Of a stretch of DNA of 64,000 bases, positions 32,560 to 43,779 are shown one piece after another. Each line of letters opens with the position of its first letter. The first letter of the stretch is position 1. Where the stretch lies: NCBI GenBank assembly GCA_039090855.1, contig CM077007.1, positions 19,331,515-19,395,514 of the forward strand, written 5' to 3'. The translations under genes and the position numbers were made by a program. The DNA is from Macrothele yani (taxonomy: Eukaryota; Arthropoda; Arachnida; Araneae; Macrothelidae). The notes under the pieces are model-generated. The model had not been told where the DNA came from, did not search any database, and saw only the letters and a program-made list of their open reading frames with translations.

Positions 32560-33420
32560 AAGGGAAGGTCCCTCATTATGGTGGAGGTAACAAATTCGTA
32601 CATTTGTTTTGCTTTTCTTGACGTGACACTTGCTAACACATATGGTGACGCGAAGGGGCTCCAAAGACGGAAACAATTAAAGTTGAGAAGTTCTGGAATT
32701 CTAAAGCATACAAAACACAATCTGATAGTTCTACTGACTTCAGTAGTTTTCTCATCAACAAAGTCTCCTCGCTTTTAACTGCCGTCTGCCGGACAGACTA
32801 GAATCTTTGTAAACAGTGCTTAGTGTAGTTGATTTTTCCGTTAGCTGTTATCTTAAGAATTCGGCTGAATTTTTTTTTTTTTTTTCGAATTTGTAGTGTG
32901 AGCTATTTTTATATGGAAAAATACATAGTAATTCGCAAGCACGCAAATTCTTCAATTTCTCCATTTACATCTTCAAAGCATTCAGTCCACTGCTCGTTGT
33001 TACTCTCTCGGCCTCTCTTACATTCTGAGCGAACGACATCGCACCACTATCATATTTACAGCCTAAGGGATCACAGATTTTTTTTTCCCCCCCCCTCTAG
33101 TGTAACTCAGTTGGCACAGGCAAGCTTTCTGCGCCTGTCAAAAATAAAAGCGGAAAGGGATTGCATATTATAAGAATTAAAAATCACGGTTATGGAAACT
33201 ACGGAACTGAAGAAGTTTCAAATACAACATTTTAAATGTTTGAAACCATAAATGTGAAAAGTTACTGAAATCGTTCAAAACATTAAAAAATCAGCTGAAA
33301 AAGTCATAAATACGAAAAACAATATGTCTGCCACTAACTCTATTCTGAAATCTCCTGAATTTAGTGAATGTCCCCCAAGTCGGCAAAACTGCGTGAGCGA
33401 CAGCCCTCTTTGCCCACGCC
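32560..33420. other. Unassigned interior of the 3.9-kb hAT
   Basis: Short frames here (32551-32778, 32829-33173) have no recognisable domain. T runs and a C run occur at about 32869-32885 and 33078-33097. Confidence 0.3.
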
Positions 33421-34099
33421 TAGCAAAAATTTGAGCCCCCCCCAGATGAGCCCCGAGCCCCCCCCTAGTTCTGGGACCTAGCTACGGCCCTGACGTCAAG
33501 TAATTTTGCTTCCTATATTTCCAATGGAAAAACTTTTGTACACATTTTCTTCACAATCTGTGTGTTCCCAAGGATGAAAATTCGAACATCGATTAAAATA
33601 ACTTCATATTATAACTTGGAATACTTAATATTATCTACAACATAACCCAAATTATATTAAAAATCAATAACTTTTCCTTTGGTGGTGTTGAAATCAGAAA
33701 AAAAGATGGCGCGACCTGTACTTTGATGACGTCAGTAGACAAACAAATGTTGGATAGCATAATTATGGTTATGTTTTAGAAAATATTAAGTATTCCAAGT
33801 TATAAAATGAAGCTATTTTAATCGATGTTAAAATTTTCATCCTTGGGAACGCATTAATTGTGAAGAAAATGTGTAGAGAAGTTATTCCATTGGAAGTATA
33901 GGAAGCAAAATTACTTGACGTCCACCTTAACAACCTTCTTTTAACATCAACTTATGAATTTATTTCATCGCCTCTTCATAATGTTTTGGGGGAACATTAA
34001 ATGGTCCTTTTAGTCATTTTCATTCACACTGGGGGAGCTGACCACTCTCTACTTCCGAAGAAAGCGTCTTTCTCTTTTTTTCTTTTTTTTTTTATTGTA

Positions 34100-34300
34100 A
34101 TTTTTTTAGTGGTTTAACGACAGTGAGCAACTCAGTGGGCTATAAGCCGTCGCCAGTCCCTAATTTAGGCCACTTGATTCCAGGGAAGGGAGAGAGTCAG
34201 TGCCGTAAGACCAACACAGCATCCGTGGATCACCGGGATTCAAACTTGGACCCATCCTCAGAAAACAGGGCTTAGACCACTGCGCCACCAGAGCGGCAGA
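34100..34300 (-). mobile_element. SINE1, diverged
   Basis: Reverse-complement SINE1 with GGTTTAACGACAGTGAGCAA, CCCTAATTTAGGCCACTTG and TTAGACCACTGCGCCACC. The B box has decayed (GGGATTCAAACTTGG read in reverse). T-rich DNA at 34070-34110 is the former poly-A. Confidence 0.85.
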
Positions 34301-34517
34301 AAGCGTGTGCAACCGCCCTTCACTAAGTTCAGTATGGAAATGGTTTTATGACTTTATAGCCCCTTATGCAGCTGGGAGTAGTTTAGTACATGAGATCCCC
34401 CTTTCTTCAAAGTTCTAAGTTTTAATAAGTGGATTCCCAGGGATCTACAAAAAAGGAACAATATAGCTCACGCGTAAAAAAGTTTGATAATGACCATCGA
34501 TGGAAACGCATCACGGG

Positions 34518-35161
34518 CAGTGGCGTAACTACCACCCCCGCAGGCAGCCAAGGGGCGTACCACAGCTTCCAACTATAATTTTTTGAAAAAAATCGAACAC
34601 GCACAAAGACAAATAATCAATCCAAAGGTTCATATTTTCTTTTAAGGTACATTTAGCTTTGCCTAAATAAGTGCTTTAAAAGTTTCACTTTTAAAGCACT
34701 CGATGTCCTACAGATTGAAGCTATTCGGCCCTTTGGCTCCGAGTTGTAATACGATCGTTCTCCAATCGCCCTCTCTCTGAGCTGCTGGGGAAAAGCGCGA
34801 GGCTACATGGGGGTTCCCCATGGAGGATGTGGGGAAACAATCAGCTAGGGTTACGTAAACGACAGGCGCAGATCTGCCATGTACAAGAGGGTGATTTCTT
34901 CAAGTGATTTATTTAAGTTTTGTACAAAACAATTACATGTACTGTTAAGTCTGTTACTTAAAAAGTTAAAACTACAGAGCTCTAGGTACCAGCATTACTT
35001 TTCCAGACACTCTCCCTGACTTCCTGCCCCCCCCCCATCCACCACACACACATCGCGAAAAATGCAACACGTGCTTGAAATTCTGGAAAAATTACTGCGC
35101 TTAGGGGCGCTGAAGTAAATCTTGGGGAGAAGGGGCGCACGTTGTGCTGGTTACGCTACTG
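34518..35161. mobile_element. Short non-autonomous hAT, 644 bp
   Basis: Termini CAGTGGCGTAACTACC and GGTTACGCTACTG. The flanks ATCACGGG (34510-34517) and GTCGCGGG (35162-35169) match at 6 of 8, and both differences are A/G transitions. No coding sequence. Confidence 0.7.
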
Positions 35162-35169
35162 GTCGCGGG

Positions 35170-35984
35170 TCAATGGGTCGACAATTTCTTGCGGGCCAAA
35201 GTGTTGCTGACCTGATTTCGACCCGGTTTTATTTCCGTTTTATTTTTGAAAAGAAAAATGCTTACCGTGGAATTTTGTGCTCGATGCTGGTGCCAGCGGA
35301 GTGAAAAATGATTTGTCATGCAAAAATATTGCCGTCTCTTAAAGCAAAGAAGATTTCCGCCGACCGACGATACCATATCGTAAAAAGATACGTCCTTTGC
35401 GGCTTTTTTCTTTTTTTTTTTTTTTTGTCTTAGTGCGATTGTCAGGAGCAAGATACAGGCAAACTTCTGTCGCCTGCTTCTCTGGCGATACACTCTCACA
35501 CCCCGTGTGTCACATTGTAAGACTGAGAGTTACTTTTCACATTTCATCTTTTGCATTGAGCATTCAGAGGTTTCCGTTTGACGTGCTAACACATCGAGTT
35601 TATATTAGTGCTAACATCCCATTCCATTGCATGCCGTGTTGGAATTAATGCCTTATTTGTTATAATTAATGCCTTATGTATTACATTGAAAAAAGCGTCG
35701 AGGCCAACGAGTACGTTCTTGTTGAAAACAAAAAGAGAAAGAGTGAATGGCCGGAAGTTGCTTCGTCTCACTGAAAAACCAGAATATGTTTCACAGCAAC
35801 ACCAAATTTCAGAAGCTTGTGATGAGTTGAAAGTATCCAAAATGTGAACAGAAGCGAGTCAAGTATGTGGGGGAGTCCTCGGGTCCGGACCTCTTGAGCG
35901 GTATCGTGCACGAATTTAAAGCGAAATACAGTATATGTACATATGAAGCTTTCACCAATGAACCAAATTCATGGACCCCCCCCC
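35170..35984. other. Unassigned stretch
   Basis: No gene recognised. A T run is at about 35408-35427. Two near-copies of AATTAATGCCTTATTTGT and AATTAATGCCTTATGTAT lie at 35642 and 35662. Confidence 0.3.
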
Positions 35985-36014
35985 CCAAGAAATTTCTGGC
36001 GACGCCACTGAATG
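35985..36014 (-). mobile_element. Orphan hAT-like terminus
   Basis: AAATTTCTGGCGACGCCACTG preceded by a C run; read in reverse it begins CAGTGGCGTCGCCAG. No partner end was located. Confidence 0.4.
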
Positions 36015-36393
36015 TGAATGTTGATTTCATTGAGTATTTCTTCCTTCTGAGGGGCAATGATGAAATCGACATTCACATTTTGGAAACTTTCAACTCATCA
36101 GAAGGTTGTGAAAATTAGTGTTGCTGTGAAACATATTCCTGAAGTCTGATATGTTATCAAGAAAACAGCAAAAACTGAAATTAGACATACAACAAGTTAC
36201 TTAATTCAAAACGTTTGACTGCAGCACCATCAAAATTAAGTGGAGCAGCCTTAACATTACTGTGGAGGGTCTTTCTGACTCTCGCAGATGTGTTCGAAAA
36301 CATGTGTAAAACATTTAGGTTATGTGAAGGACGACGGCTTTAACACTTTATGTAAGTAAGTGAGTAAATTATACGTTTCCACAATACATTTTT

Positions 36394-36592
36394 TTTTATT
36401 GGGGGTTTAACGACCACCATGAACAACTCATTGGGCTATAAGCAGCCTGCCCGTCTCAAATTTAGGACCACGGGTTCCAGGGCCGTAACACAAACACAAC
36501 ACCCATGCCTGAACGGGATTCGAACTCGAACCCATCTCGGACCAATGATTAGAAGCCATCGCTCAGACCACTGCTTGCGCCACCAGGACGGT
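36394..36592 (-). mobile_element. SINE1, diverged
   Basis: Contains GGGGGTTTAACGACCACC, CTATAAGCAGCCTGCCCG, GGGATTCGAACTCG and CTCAGACCACTGC. The GAAGGGAGAGAGCCAGT segment of the body is deleted. T-run at the 3' side (about 36388). Confidence 0.85.
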
Positions 36593-36599
36593 GTAATAC

Positions 36600-38209
36600 A
36601 TTTGTATGATATCTACATATATAACATGCGACACCCACTGACTGCGAAGAGACTTTTTAGACGCCCTGCGTATATATACAATTATATATAATTATAAATT
36701 GAGTTTCCATTTTTATAGTTCAAAGCAGATATTTCCAGGTCGGGTCAAATCATGTGACGTCCGGGTCCGGGTCCAAAATTTTTGACCAGTTTCTAAGTCT
36801 GATTCATAGTGGGCAGCACATGCAAATAAAGCTATATTTCGATTTTGTACTGAAATTTCATTGTGATTCGATACAAGAAAAAATATCTGAAGCTAGAAAA
36901 TTACTGTAAACTGAGTGGACAGAAATCATGGAGTACCTGTATGTTATCTCTGTGGGAAGGAATCTTCCAGGTCCAAAAAATTTCACAAAAAGAAACAGTT
37001 TAATGAAAAAAGTGCAGAACAAAACTTGCAGAACTCTCAAGTGAATCTACCAAATTTAGCATCAATTACTTATTTAATTACAAGAAAATGGATGCTGAAA
37101 AAAATGAGATTTACTCCCCATCTTATAAATATTTTAGTTAAATCTAGTTAAAACAAAAATGAAATAACACCGCGGTTATCGAGATGACTTTGTTTGATGC
37201 TGACGCTGGTAATGCCGATGTTCCAACATTTCTGAGCATCCCGAAGGTTTGAATTATTTTTAATTGCCGTTATTTCAATATTTTTTTTTTTTTTTTTTTG
37301 TGAAAAATTTCAGTAGTTGAGGTTACGAAATAAGAAATTGGGGAAATTTGACCTCAGTGAGTTTTTGTTTTTACGGAACTGAAGACGAAGCATTGAAATT
37401 AAAGACTGTCCCCAGAAAATCAGGACGTCTCGTCAACTTATGTACATGCACAAGGGCAGATGACTCCACAGAAGGAAACGTAACAGTGCCGTTAAGAACA
37501 AACTCGACGTCTATGCCTCACTATAGGATTCTGAACTCAAGTGTGCAAGATGCCAGAAGTTTAGGTTGGTCATAACCGTGCAGTTAGTTACTTTGTGCTT
37601 TCTACGTTCACGACATGTAATCAAGAAGTGATGTTGAAATTATAACCTGCAACTTCTAAAATTTATAGCCCGTGGATCCCTTTTAACCTCCTAAACTGCT
37701 TAACGGATCCCTTCAGCGCAAAGGCGTAGTTTGCAGTTTCCTTTTCATCATCACAGAAAACGTTGCGGCTCGTATGAAGCAAAGATCTCCGCAAACGCAA
37801 AATCCGAATAGCAGAGCTAGGAAAGATGCTCAGTAATATCTGCGTCACTGGCACGCAAGTGTTTTTACAGGGTGCGATGCGGTGCAATCGCATGTTGTAC
37901 AGCTGGCATGAGAAATGAGCAATAAAAGCATGAAATACTCATCTTAAATGAGCAGAAATATCCACGACATACAGTATCTTTACTATGCAGTAAAAGCAAC
38001 AGGCACCGAGTTTTCAGTGCTTTGATCAGAAGTACACTATTTGAAACAAACTACAGAGCTCGACCAAAATGTGGCTACAGTATTAATACTTTTTTCTCAG
38101 TAAACTGCCAGAATACATAGAAACTTAAGTACAATATTTGTTCACTTTCTTAAATTTAGCTATGCTTAAAGAAACAAATAAAAACATATACCTGGGTAAA
38201 CTATTCACG

Positions 38210-38210
<1 letters not shown>
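36600..38210. other. Unassigned 1.6-kb stretch
   Basis: No domain recognised in the small frames (36915-37151, 37348-37575, 37893-37663). A long T run lies at 37281-37300. Confidence 0.3.

Positions 38211-38212
<2 letters not shown>

Positions 38213-38261
<49 letters not shown>
38213..38261. repeat. (TC)n microsatellite
   Basis: About 24 uninterrupted dinucleotides. It stops seven bases before the left end of the mariner at 38269. Confidence 0.95.
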
Positions 38262-38265
<4 letters not shown>

Positions 38266-38268
38266 ATA

Positions 38269-39555
38269 CAACGGCCGTTCCACAAAAACTGAGAGTTAAA
38301 TCCCACAAAATTGAAGAAATATAGGAACAGCAAAATATATGTTACTCTTTCTCAAAGTATCTTCCCTCGGATGGTATGCAACAGTCCCATCGTTCAGTCC
38401 ATTTCTCAAAGCTTGTAGTGAAGGCATTTTGTGGAACCTGCTTTAGCCAATCCTGTACAGCTTGAATAACGTTCGCATCTGTGTTGAATTTTGCGCCACG
38501 GAACTTCTCCTTCATTGTTAGAAACAGCCAGAAATCGCACGGGGCGAGGTCAGGATTGTACGCAAGCTGTGGCATGATTTCAATACAGCATTTTGTGGAA
38601 ACTGTTGAACACAAGCAGCCACATGTGGACGGGCGTTATCATGGTGCAAGGTCCACTTGCTCACCCATTCCGGTCTCTTAATCGATATGTGTCGTCGCAG
38701 ACGACGCTTCAAGACTGAAATGTAATACGTACTCAGCATTGACAGTAGTTTGTGGAGGAACAGCATGCTGGTAGACTACACCTTTATGATCAAAGAAAAT
38801 TATCATCATCACCTTCCCAGCTGATTTGGTTTGGCGGACTTTGTTCGGAGTAGGTGGGCCTGTGCGTTTCCAGACACTCGTTGCGCGCTTCATAAGGGGC
38901 TCGAAATAGTGGACAAATGTTGCATCGGCAGTTATTACTGCAATCATTTGTTTCCGCTCATGACACACCTGAGGTGATGAGGTACCCATCTGGAACACAC
39001 ACGATGCAGCAGTAATTTGTCGCGTAGAATGCGGAATGCCGACGTTCTTGAAATATTAGTTGACGCCGCTATGTCTTCACACATCATTCGTCGATCTTCT
39101 TGCAGGATTGCCCAAACAGTGTTAACAATACGCTCCGTAACACTTTGAGGTCCACCAGGCTTAGGAGCGAGTTCTGCCGACAAACGCCCATTTTTAAAAT
39201 CATGGTGCCATCTAAGAAACGTTGACTCACCCAAACATTTATCTGTGTAAGCTTTTTTTCATTAAATCAACTGCTTTTGGGGCCGTTTTACCCAAACGAT
39301 AGTAAAATTTTATCGCACAACGCATTTCACTCCTTAACTCTGAATCACTCACCTTCATATAGCTGTATGGCGAAATGCAGACGTATTTTAAACAACTGCG
39401 CAATAACAAAACTAGAATCGTCTGCCACGGCTAATAACTGTTGCCATAGATACTTCCTTAATTCAGTTAGTCGCCTGCGTGGTTATTTTCCCCCTTCGCA
39501 CTGTTGCCAACACACACAGAAAAAAAATTACTCTGTTTTTATGGAACAGTCTTTG
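38269..39555 (-). mobile_element. Full-length mariner, 1287 bp
   Basis: TA (38267-38268 and 39556-39557) flanks inverted ends CAACGGCCGTTCCACAAAAA and TTTTTATGGAACAGTCTTTG. The length is standard for mariner. The gene inside reads from right to left. Confidence 0.85.
38342..39359 (-). pseudogene. Mariner transposase (DD34D), frameshifted
   Basis: From the probable start at 39359 the reading is MKVSDSELRSEMRCAIKFYY, then a stop and shift near 39255. STFLRWHHDFKNGR and APKPGGPQS follow (second helix-turn-helix and linker). The catalytic part gives ADATFVHYFEP (first Asp, with the usual flanking residues changed), GVVYQHAVPPQTTVNAEYY, WTLHHDNARPHVAACVQQF (second Asp) and YNPDLAPCDFWLF (third Asp). 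It ends in SEGRYFEKE. The three acidic residues are kept, but at least three frameshifts break it. Confidence 0.88.
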
Positions 39556-39832
39556 TATTTACTAGGTTTTGCCCGCGACTTCGGTGGCGTGAAAATCAGA
39601 ACATATTATCTATAATCGGAACATACTGTCTCAGAATATATTATTATCATATGTAGTAACAATGCTTCTGCATATGTGCCACATTTTTAGTTTGGTTGCA
39701 ATTTATTACTTAAGCATACGCACGCTCAAATAATAATAATACAAGTACCTACTCAAAATTCACTTAAAATTGGAACTATATAAGCAATATCAGTGCGTAC
39801 ATCTGCACTACGCGCCGGTTCGCTTGGCTGTG

Positions 39833-40112
39833 ATCAAATGATCATATGTAGAGGATTTTAGGAAGGTAGTGTCTGACCCCAGGTCTTTAAACAACCCTTA
39901 GAAATAGGAAACTAGGGCTAGAGCGCCCGATAGGAAAGTGACACGGAAGCGAAGTAGAAAGGGGAGGAAGACGCCCTTATTTATTACCAGGGGCCAGTGC
40001 CCGGGGTCCGACGGCTTAACGTGCCCATCCGACGCACGGCGGGTATTTGGGATCGAACCTGAGGCCCTTCCCGTGGCAGTCACGAACGCTGCCCACTCGG
40101 CCACCCGCGGCC
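39833..40112 (-). mobile_element. SINE2 copy 3
   Basis: Reverse orientation. The tail side reads ATCAAATGATCATATG, then the complement of CCTGGGGTCAGACACTACC, the core (39992-40047) and the head CCACTCGGCCACCCGCGGCC. It has a perfect 14-bp duplication TTCGCTTGGCTGTG (39819-39832 and 40113-40126). Confidence 0.92.
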
Positions 40113-40430
40113 TTCGCTTGGCTGTGCCTGCGCGACATGGTATTTATTCTACTGATATCGAACTGGGCGTGTCTTCCCCCTCTTCCCTCACCCCTTTACC
40201 CTGCATGGCACCGGTGTGAGACGCGGCGACGTTTTACATAAACGTTTGCTGTTCATCCCCAACTTTTCACACTGTAATAATATATAGCTTATGTCCATCG
40301 AGAAGAAATAAGCTTTCGAACAGCGAAGTAATTTTCCAAATCGGTTTTGTAGTTTCCGAGATTACCTCTTACAAACATTCAAACTCGCAAACTATTTCTC
40401 TTTATAATATTATAAAATAGTATATATATG

Positions 40431-41155
40431 TATATACTATCAATAAAAACATACCACTACAAACCACAATTTCAAAAAAAAAAAAAAAAAAAAAACCCTA
40501 ATAAAAAAATTATTAACACAGAGAGACACAAAAAGCATTATAACCAAAAACAAACCTCTCAAGACGATCTCATCAGGGGAACACTGCCTCGTGGATCAGG
40601 ACCTTTCGAAACTCAGCAAAAGCCGGAATAACCCAAGACCAGCTGCATGAGGTGCTCCCGAGGTCACGGGAGACAGCATATAAAGACCAATCTATTAAAT
40701 CACTAGAAATACAGACTATGTACAAAGACCATTTGCCCAAAAGCGAAAAACCCCGATCACATGGTCTATATCGTGAGTGGAAATCCGTAACAGTATGCAA
40801 ATAAGTGTAAGCTGTGTAAGAAACCTATAAAGTAGATTAGTAAATAATTAGCCTTTTTGGCAATATTCGCTTTTTGGCAAACTTTCTTTGTATATAGGTC
40901 TGTATTTCTAGTGATTTAATAGATTGGTCTTTATCTGCTGTCTTCCATGACCTCGGGAGCACCTCAGCTGGTCTTGGGTTATTCCGGGCTTTTGCTGAGT
41001 TTCGAAAGGTCCTGATCCACGAGGCGGTGTTCCTCTGATGAGATCGGCTTGAGAGGTTTCTTTTTGGTTATAATGCTTTTTGTGTCTCTCTGTGTTAATA
41101 AATTTTTTATTAGTTTTTTTTTTTAAATTGTGGTATGTTTTTATCGATAGTATGA
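40431..41155. repeat. Long hairpin: inverted repeat with arms of about 300 bp
   Basis: The left arm (40431-40752) and right arm (40858-41155) are complementary over nearly their whole length, including poly-A against poly-T, CACAGAGAGACACAAAAAGC and its complement, and GTGCTCCCGAGGTCACGGGA against a close complement. The loop is about 105 bp. There is no coding sequence I recognise. It could be a foldback element; a transcript would form long double-stranded RNA. Confidence 0.85.
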
Positions 41156-41691
41156 TGTGATTCGTTTCGGATTGCTGCTTTAGCGATTCTGTGCGAATTT
41201 TACGTTTGTACATTGTATCATAACTAATTCAGCTTGCATCAATTTTATCAGTATATATGTATTATATATATGTTTTTTTCCCCTTCCTTGAGAAAGAACA
41301 GGAGAATAATGCTAAGTGCTGATACATCCACAAACTCAACCTTTTATTCTAATGTAATTTTGAGTGTTGGAATATGAAAAAGTCAATCTTGAGTAACAAT
41401 GAGTCTGGAAAGGGACTTGCGTAATTTTCTGTGAGCTGAAAAATTATTTCTGCGTAACTTTTCGTATCCGTGAAAAAGCTAAACACCAGCGTTTCACATA
41501 TATAGCATTCCTGTTTTGTTGATATATCTTATGCAAATTTTATCTCTCGATTACGTTTTCTGTACTTTACGCCATATCTCCACTACCAAGAGTTTATCAT
41601 GGTGCGGCAACACTGGCAGCGGGTCAGTGTTGAAGCAAATCTGGATTCAATGGGTGATATGAGTGGTAGATAGTAAGGAGCTATCCAGACG
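41156..41691. other. Unassigned stretch
   Basis: No gene or repeat recognised. Confidence 0.3.
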
Positions 41692-41906
41692 CTCCGGTGG
41701 CCATGTGGTACAAAGCGATGACTTCTAAATCATTCGTCAGAGATGGGTTCAGGCTCGAATACCCGGTTGAGAATGGACGATGTGTTAGTCTTACGGCAAA
41801 CACATCGTCTAGCTCTTTCCTTTCCCAGGAATCAGTGGCCCTAAATTAGGGGCGGGCGACTGCTTAGAGCCCTTAGAGTTGCTCACGATGGTCGTTAAAC
41901 CTCAAA
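41692..41906 (+). mobile_element. SINE1, diverged subfamily
   Basis: The head is CGGTGGCCATGTGGTACAAA with GGCTCGAATACCC. An inverted ACGATGTGTT...AACACATCGT pair follows, then CCCTAAATTAGGGGCGGGCG and CACGATGGTCGTTAAACCTC. It has no clear poly-A. Confidence 0.85.
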
Positions 41907-42946
41907 ATGTGATGCTATCCACGTTAGGCGTATATGATATATTTGATTGTAACGAACTTTTACATGTTAGATGATTTGCTATTATCTAGCCTGCATAAGT
42001 TCAGTTTATGTTATCACTAATCCGTTTGATATTGTGCTGTGTAAGTTAAGCAGTGTTGAAAAGTGATCAAGCAACCGTGTTGTTGTTGTTAATAATAATT
42101 ATTATTGTTGTTATCGTTATTTTCTAAAGTGAAATGTACCTTCTACAACACGACATGATTGAATAAAAGTGTTCCGGAGGAAAACTGTTAAGTTCAATTG
42201 GATTGTTCTAGTACTTAGAATTATAGAACCGTAAGGGCAAAGTATTTAAATGAGAAATTAGATATAAGCTTTCAAGAATTCATAATATGAAACACCAAAC
42301 AACTACTTAAATTTTCAGTCCACATTTTTCAGTGTATACTTGACAAGTAATCATTGTAGTCTTCAGAGTAACTTCGTTGGTGTGTGTGTGTGTGTGTGTG
42401 TGTGAAAGTGTTTCGGTGTTTTTCTTTATCTCATAAAATGTAAAAAATACAATATTTTCCATGGGTTTCCGTGTAGTTCATGCACTGTGCAAATATAGCG
42501 GTCTGGCAGCTGTGCGTCTCACTGAGAATGATGAGCTGGAAAGAGAAGAAATGAAGTTCAAAATATGTTACACGTCATCACTTCCTTAAATAGAACAGCG
42601 AGTGCCACTTGCCGCTGTTCGTCGTTCAATTTCCAACATGCTATTGTTAATATTATGACTATGTTTACTCTGATAACCCTTACTACCTCTTATGAACGCG
42701 AACTTTAGCTGTCAATAGCGAAAGTTCAGATTCTGCTGAGAAGAGAGCCACGTGCAACTTGTTTTCGATAACCGCCTGTTTTTCACTTCCGAACAGTAGC
42801 GGGCCAAAAAACATGTACATACAGTATAGGAAAAGAGAGAAATTGCATGTGGAATGCTGCTTTACCTATATAGAAATGGAGTGATATTAGCGCTACTTTT
42901 TATATTAGAATTAAGCATTCCCCAACTTTAATATTTCACTGGGCCA
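41907..42946. other. Unassigned 1-kb stretch with a (TG)n tract
   Basis: A clean (TG)12 microsatellite lies at 42381-42404. Nothing else recognised. Confidence 0.4.
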
Positions 42947-43356
42947 CACTGTAAAAAAATTACTGTAGATTTTACGGTTTTAAACCGTTTTCCAGGAGTG
43001 CCAACACAAAACCGTAAAATCTACAGTTTTATGCCGTGTTGGAGCAAAGCTATATAGCTTTGCTCCAACAAAAAAAAAAAAAAAAGAACGAATGTGTTGA
43101 TTGTGTTGGAGCAAAGCTATAGCTTTGCTCCAACACAATCAACACATTCGTTCCAGCCAAATTTTTGTGTTTTCGTGATTATTTGGATTGTGACTCGCTC
43201 CAGCCAAATTCTGTGCTGTTTTCTTCATTAAATGCGGTGTTGGAGAAAAGCTATAGCTTTGCTCCAACACGGCATAAAACTGTAGATTTTACGGTTTTGT
43301 GTTGGCACCCTGGAAAACGGTTTAAAACCGTAAAATCTACAAATTTTTTTACAGTG
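42947..43356. mobile_element. Foldback MITE with nested palindromes
   Basis: Outer inverted ends CACTGTAAAAAAATTACTG and its near-complement at 43338-43356. Inside each arm lie ACCGTAAAATCTACAG-type inverted words, then GTGTTGGAGCAAAGCTATAG palindromes at about 43038-43071, 43101-43138 and 43233-43270. The arms are about 125 bp. No coding sequence and no clear flanking duplication beyond CA on each side. Confidence 0.85.
43086..43153. repeat. Perfect 68-bp palindrome without spacer
   Basis: The 34-base half (GAACGAATGTGTTGATTGTG then TTGGAGCAAAGCTA) is followed at once by its exact reverse complement. Symmetry ends at 43085/43154. Confidence 0.95.
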
Positions 43357-43695
43357 CATTCCAGACTCATGTTATAGCTTCATGAAGTGGCAAAGCGATT
43401 TTTGTTATCAATTTTTATTAAAACATAAGCAGCCATTTTACTATGACGGTTCGTCTCGTGTTATAAGGTGGTAACCGCGGTTGCTACGGTTGAGTAAAAA
43501 TGATCCGTAACGCACAGTCACGTATCAGGTAGCCGTAGAACTCTAATCGCGCAATGATGACTCTTTTTTTTTTTTTTAATTCTTTTCCTATTAATGCTGG
43601 TGAATTAGTCATCATTTTTTTTAATACGTTTGAATAATTTTATTTTTTCTGTAAGAGAACTTATCACAAACAGTGGCGGTCTGGAGACCTACAGA

Positions 43696-43728
43696 CATAG
43701 TGACCCTAAATTAGGGACGGGCGACTGC
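43696..43728 (+). mobile_element. Isolated SINE1 core fragment
   Basis: TGACCCTAAATTAGGGACGG and GCGACTGC match the SINE1 body exactly, with no head or tail attached. Confidence 0.7.
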
Positions 43729-43779
43729 GTTTCCGACCCTGCATTGCTATGCGATTTCGATTTGTCTTTGTGCAACCTA

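Larger units (their letters stand above)
29583..33492. mobile_element. 3.9-kb non-autonomous hAT-type element
   Basis: Perfect 15-bp termini CAGGGCCGTAGCTAG and CTAGCTACGGCCCTG, with a perfect 8-bp duplication ACGTCAAG (29575-29582 and 33493-33500). Subterminal sequence is rich in C or G runs (about 29620-29640 and 33428-33468). No hAT transposase is present. The interior is a patchwork: minisatellite blocks facing each other (30160-30510 and 31925-32550), Sat-B units (30770-31220) and an RTE tail (31410-31803). Confidence 0.9.
29566..33930. mobile_element. Second TTAA-flanked MITE, split by a 3.9-kb hAT
   Basis: The left end TTAAGGCGGACGTCAAG (29566-29582) and right end CTTGACGTCCACCTTAA (33914-33930) are inverted, with TTAA outside. 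Removing 29583-33500 leaves about 450 bp that match the element at 1-916 without its SINEs. The arms are nearly complementary throughout. Confidence 0.85.
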
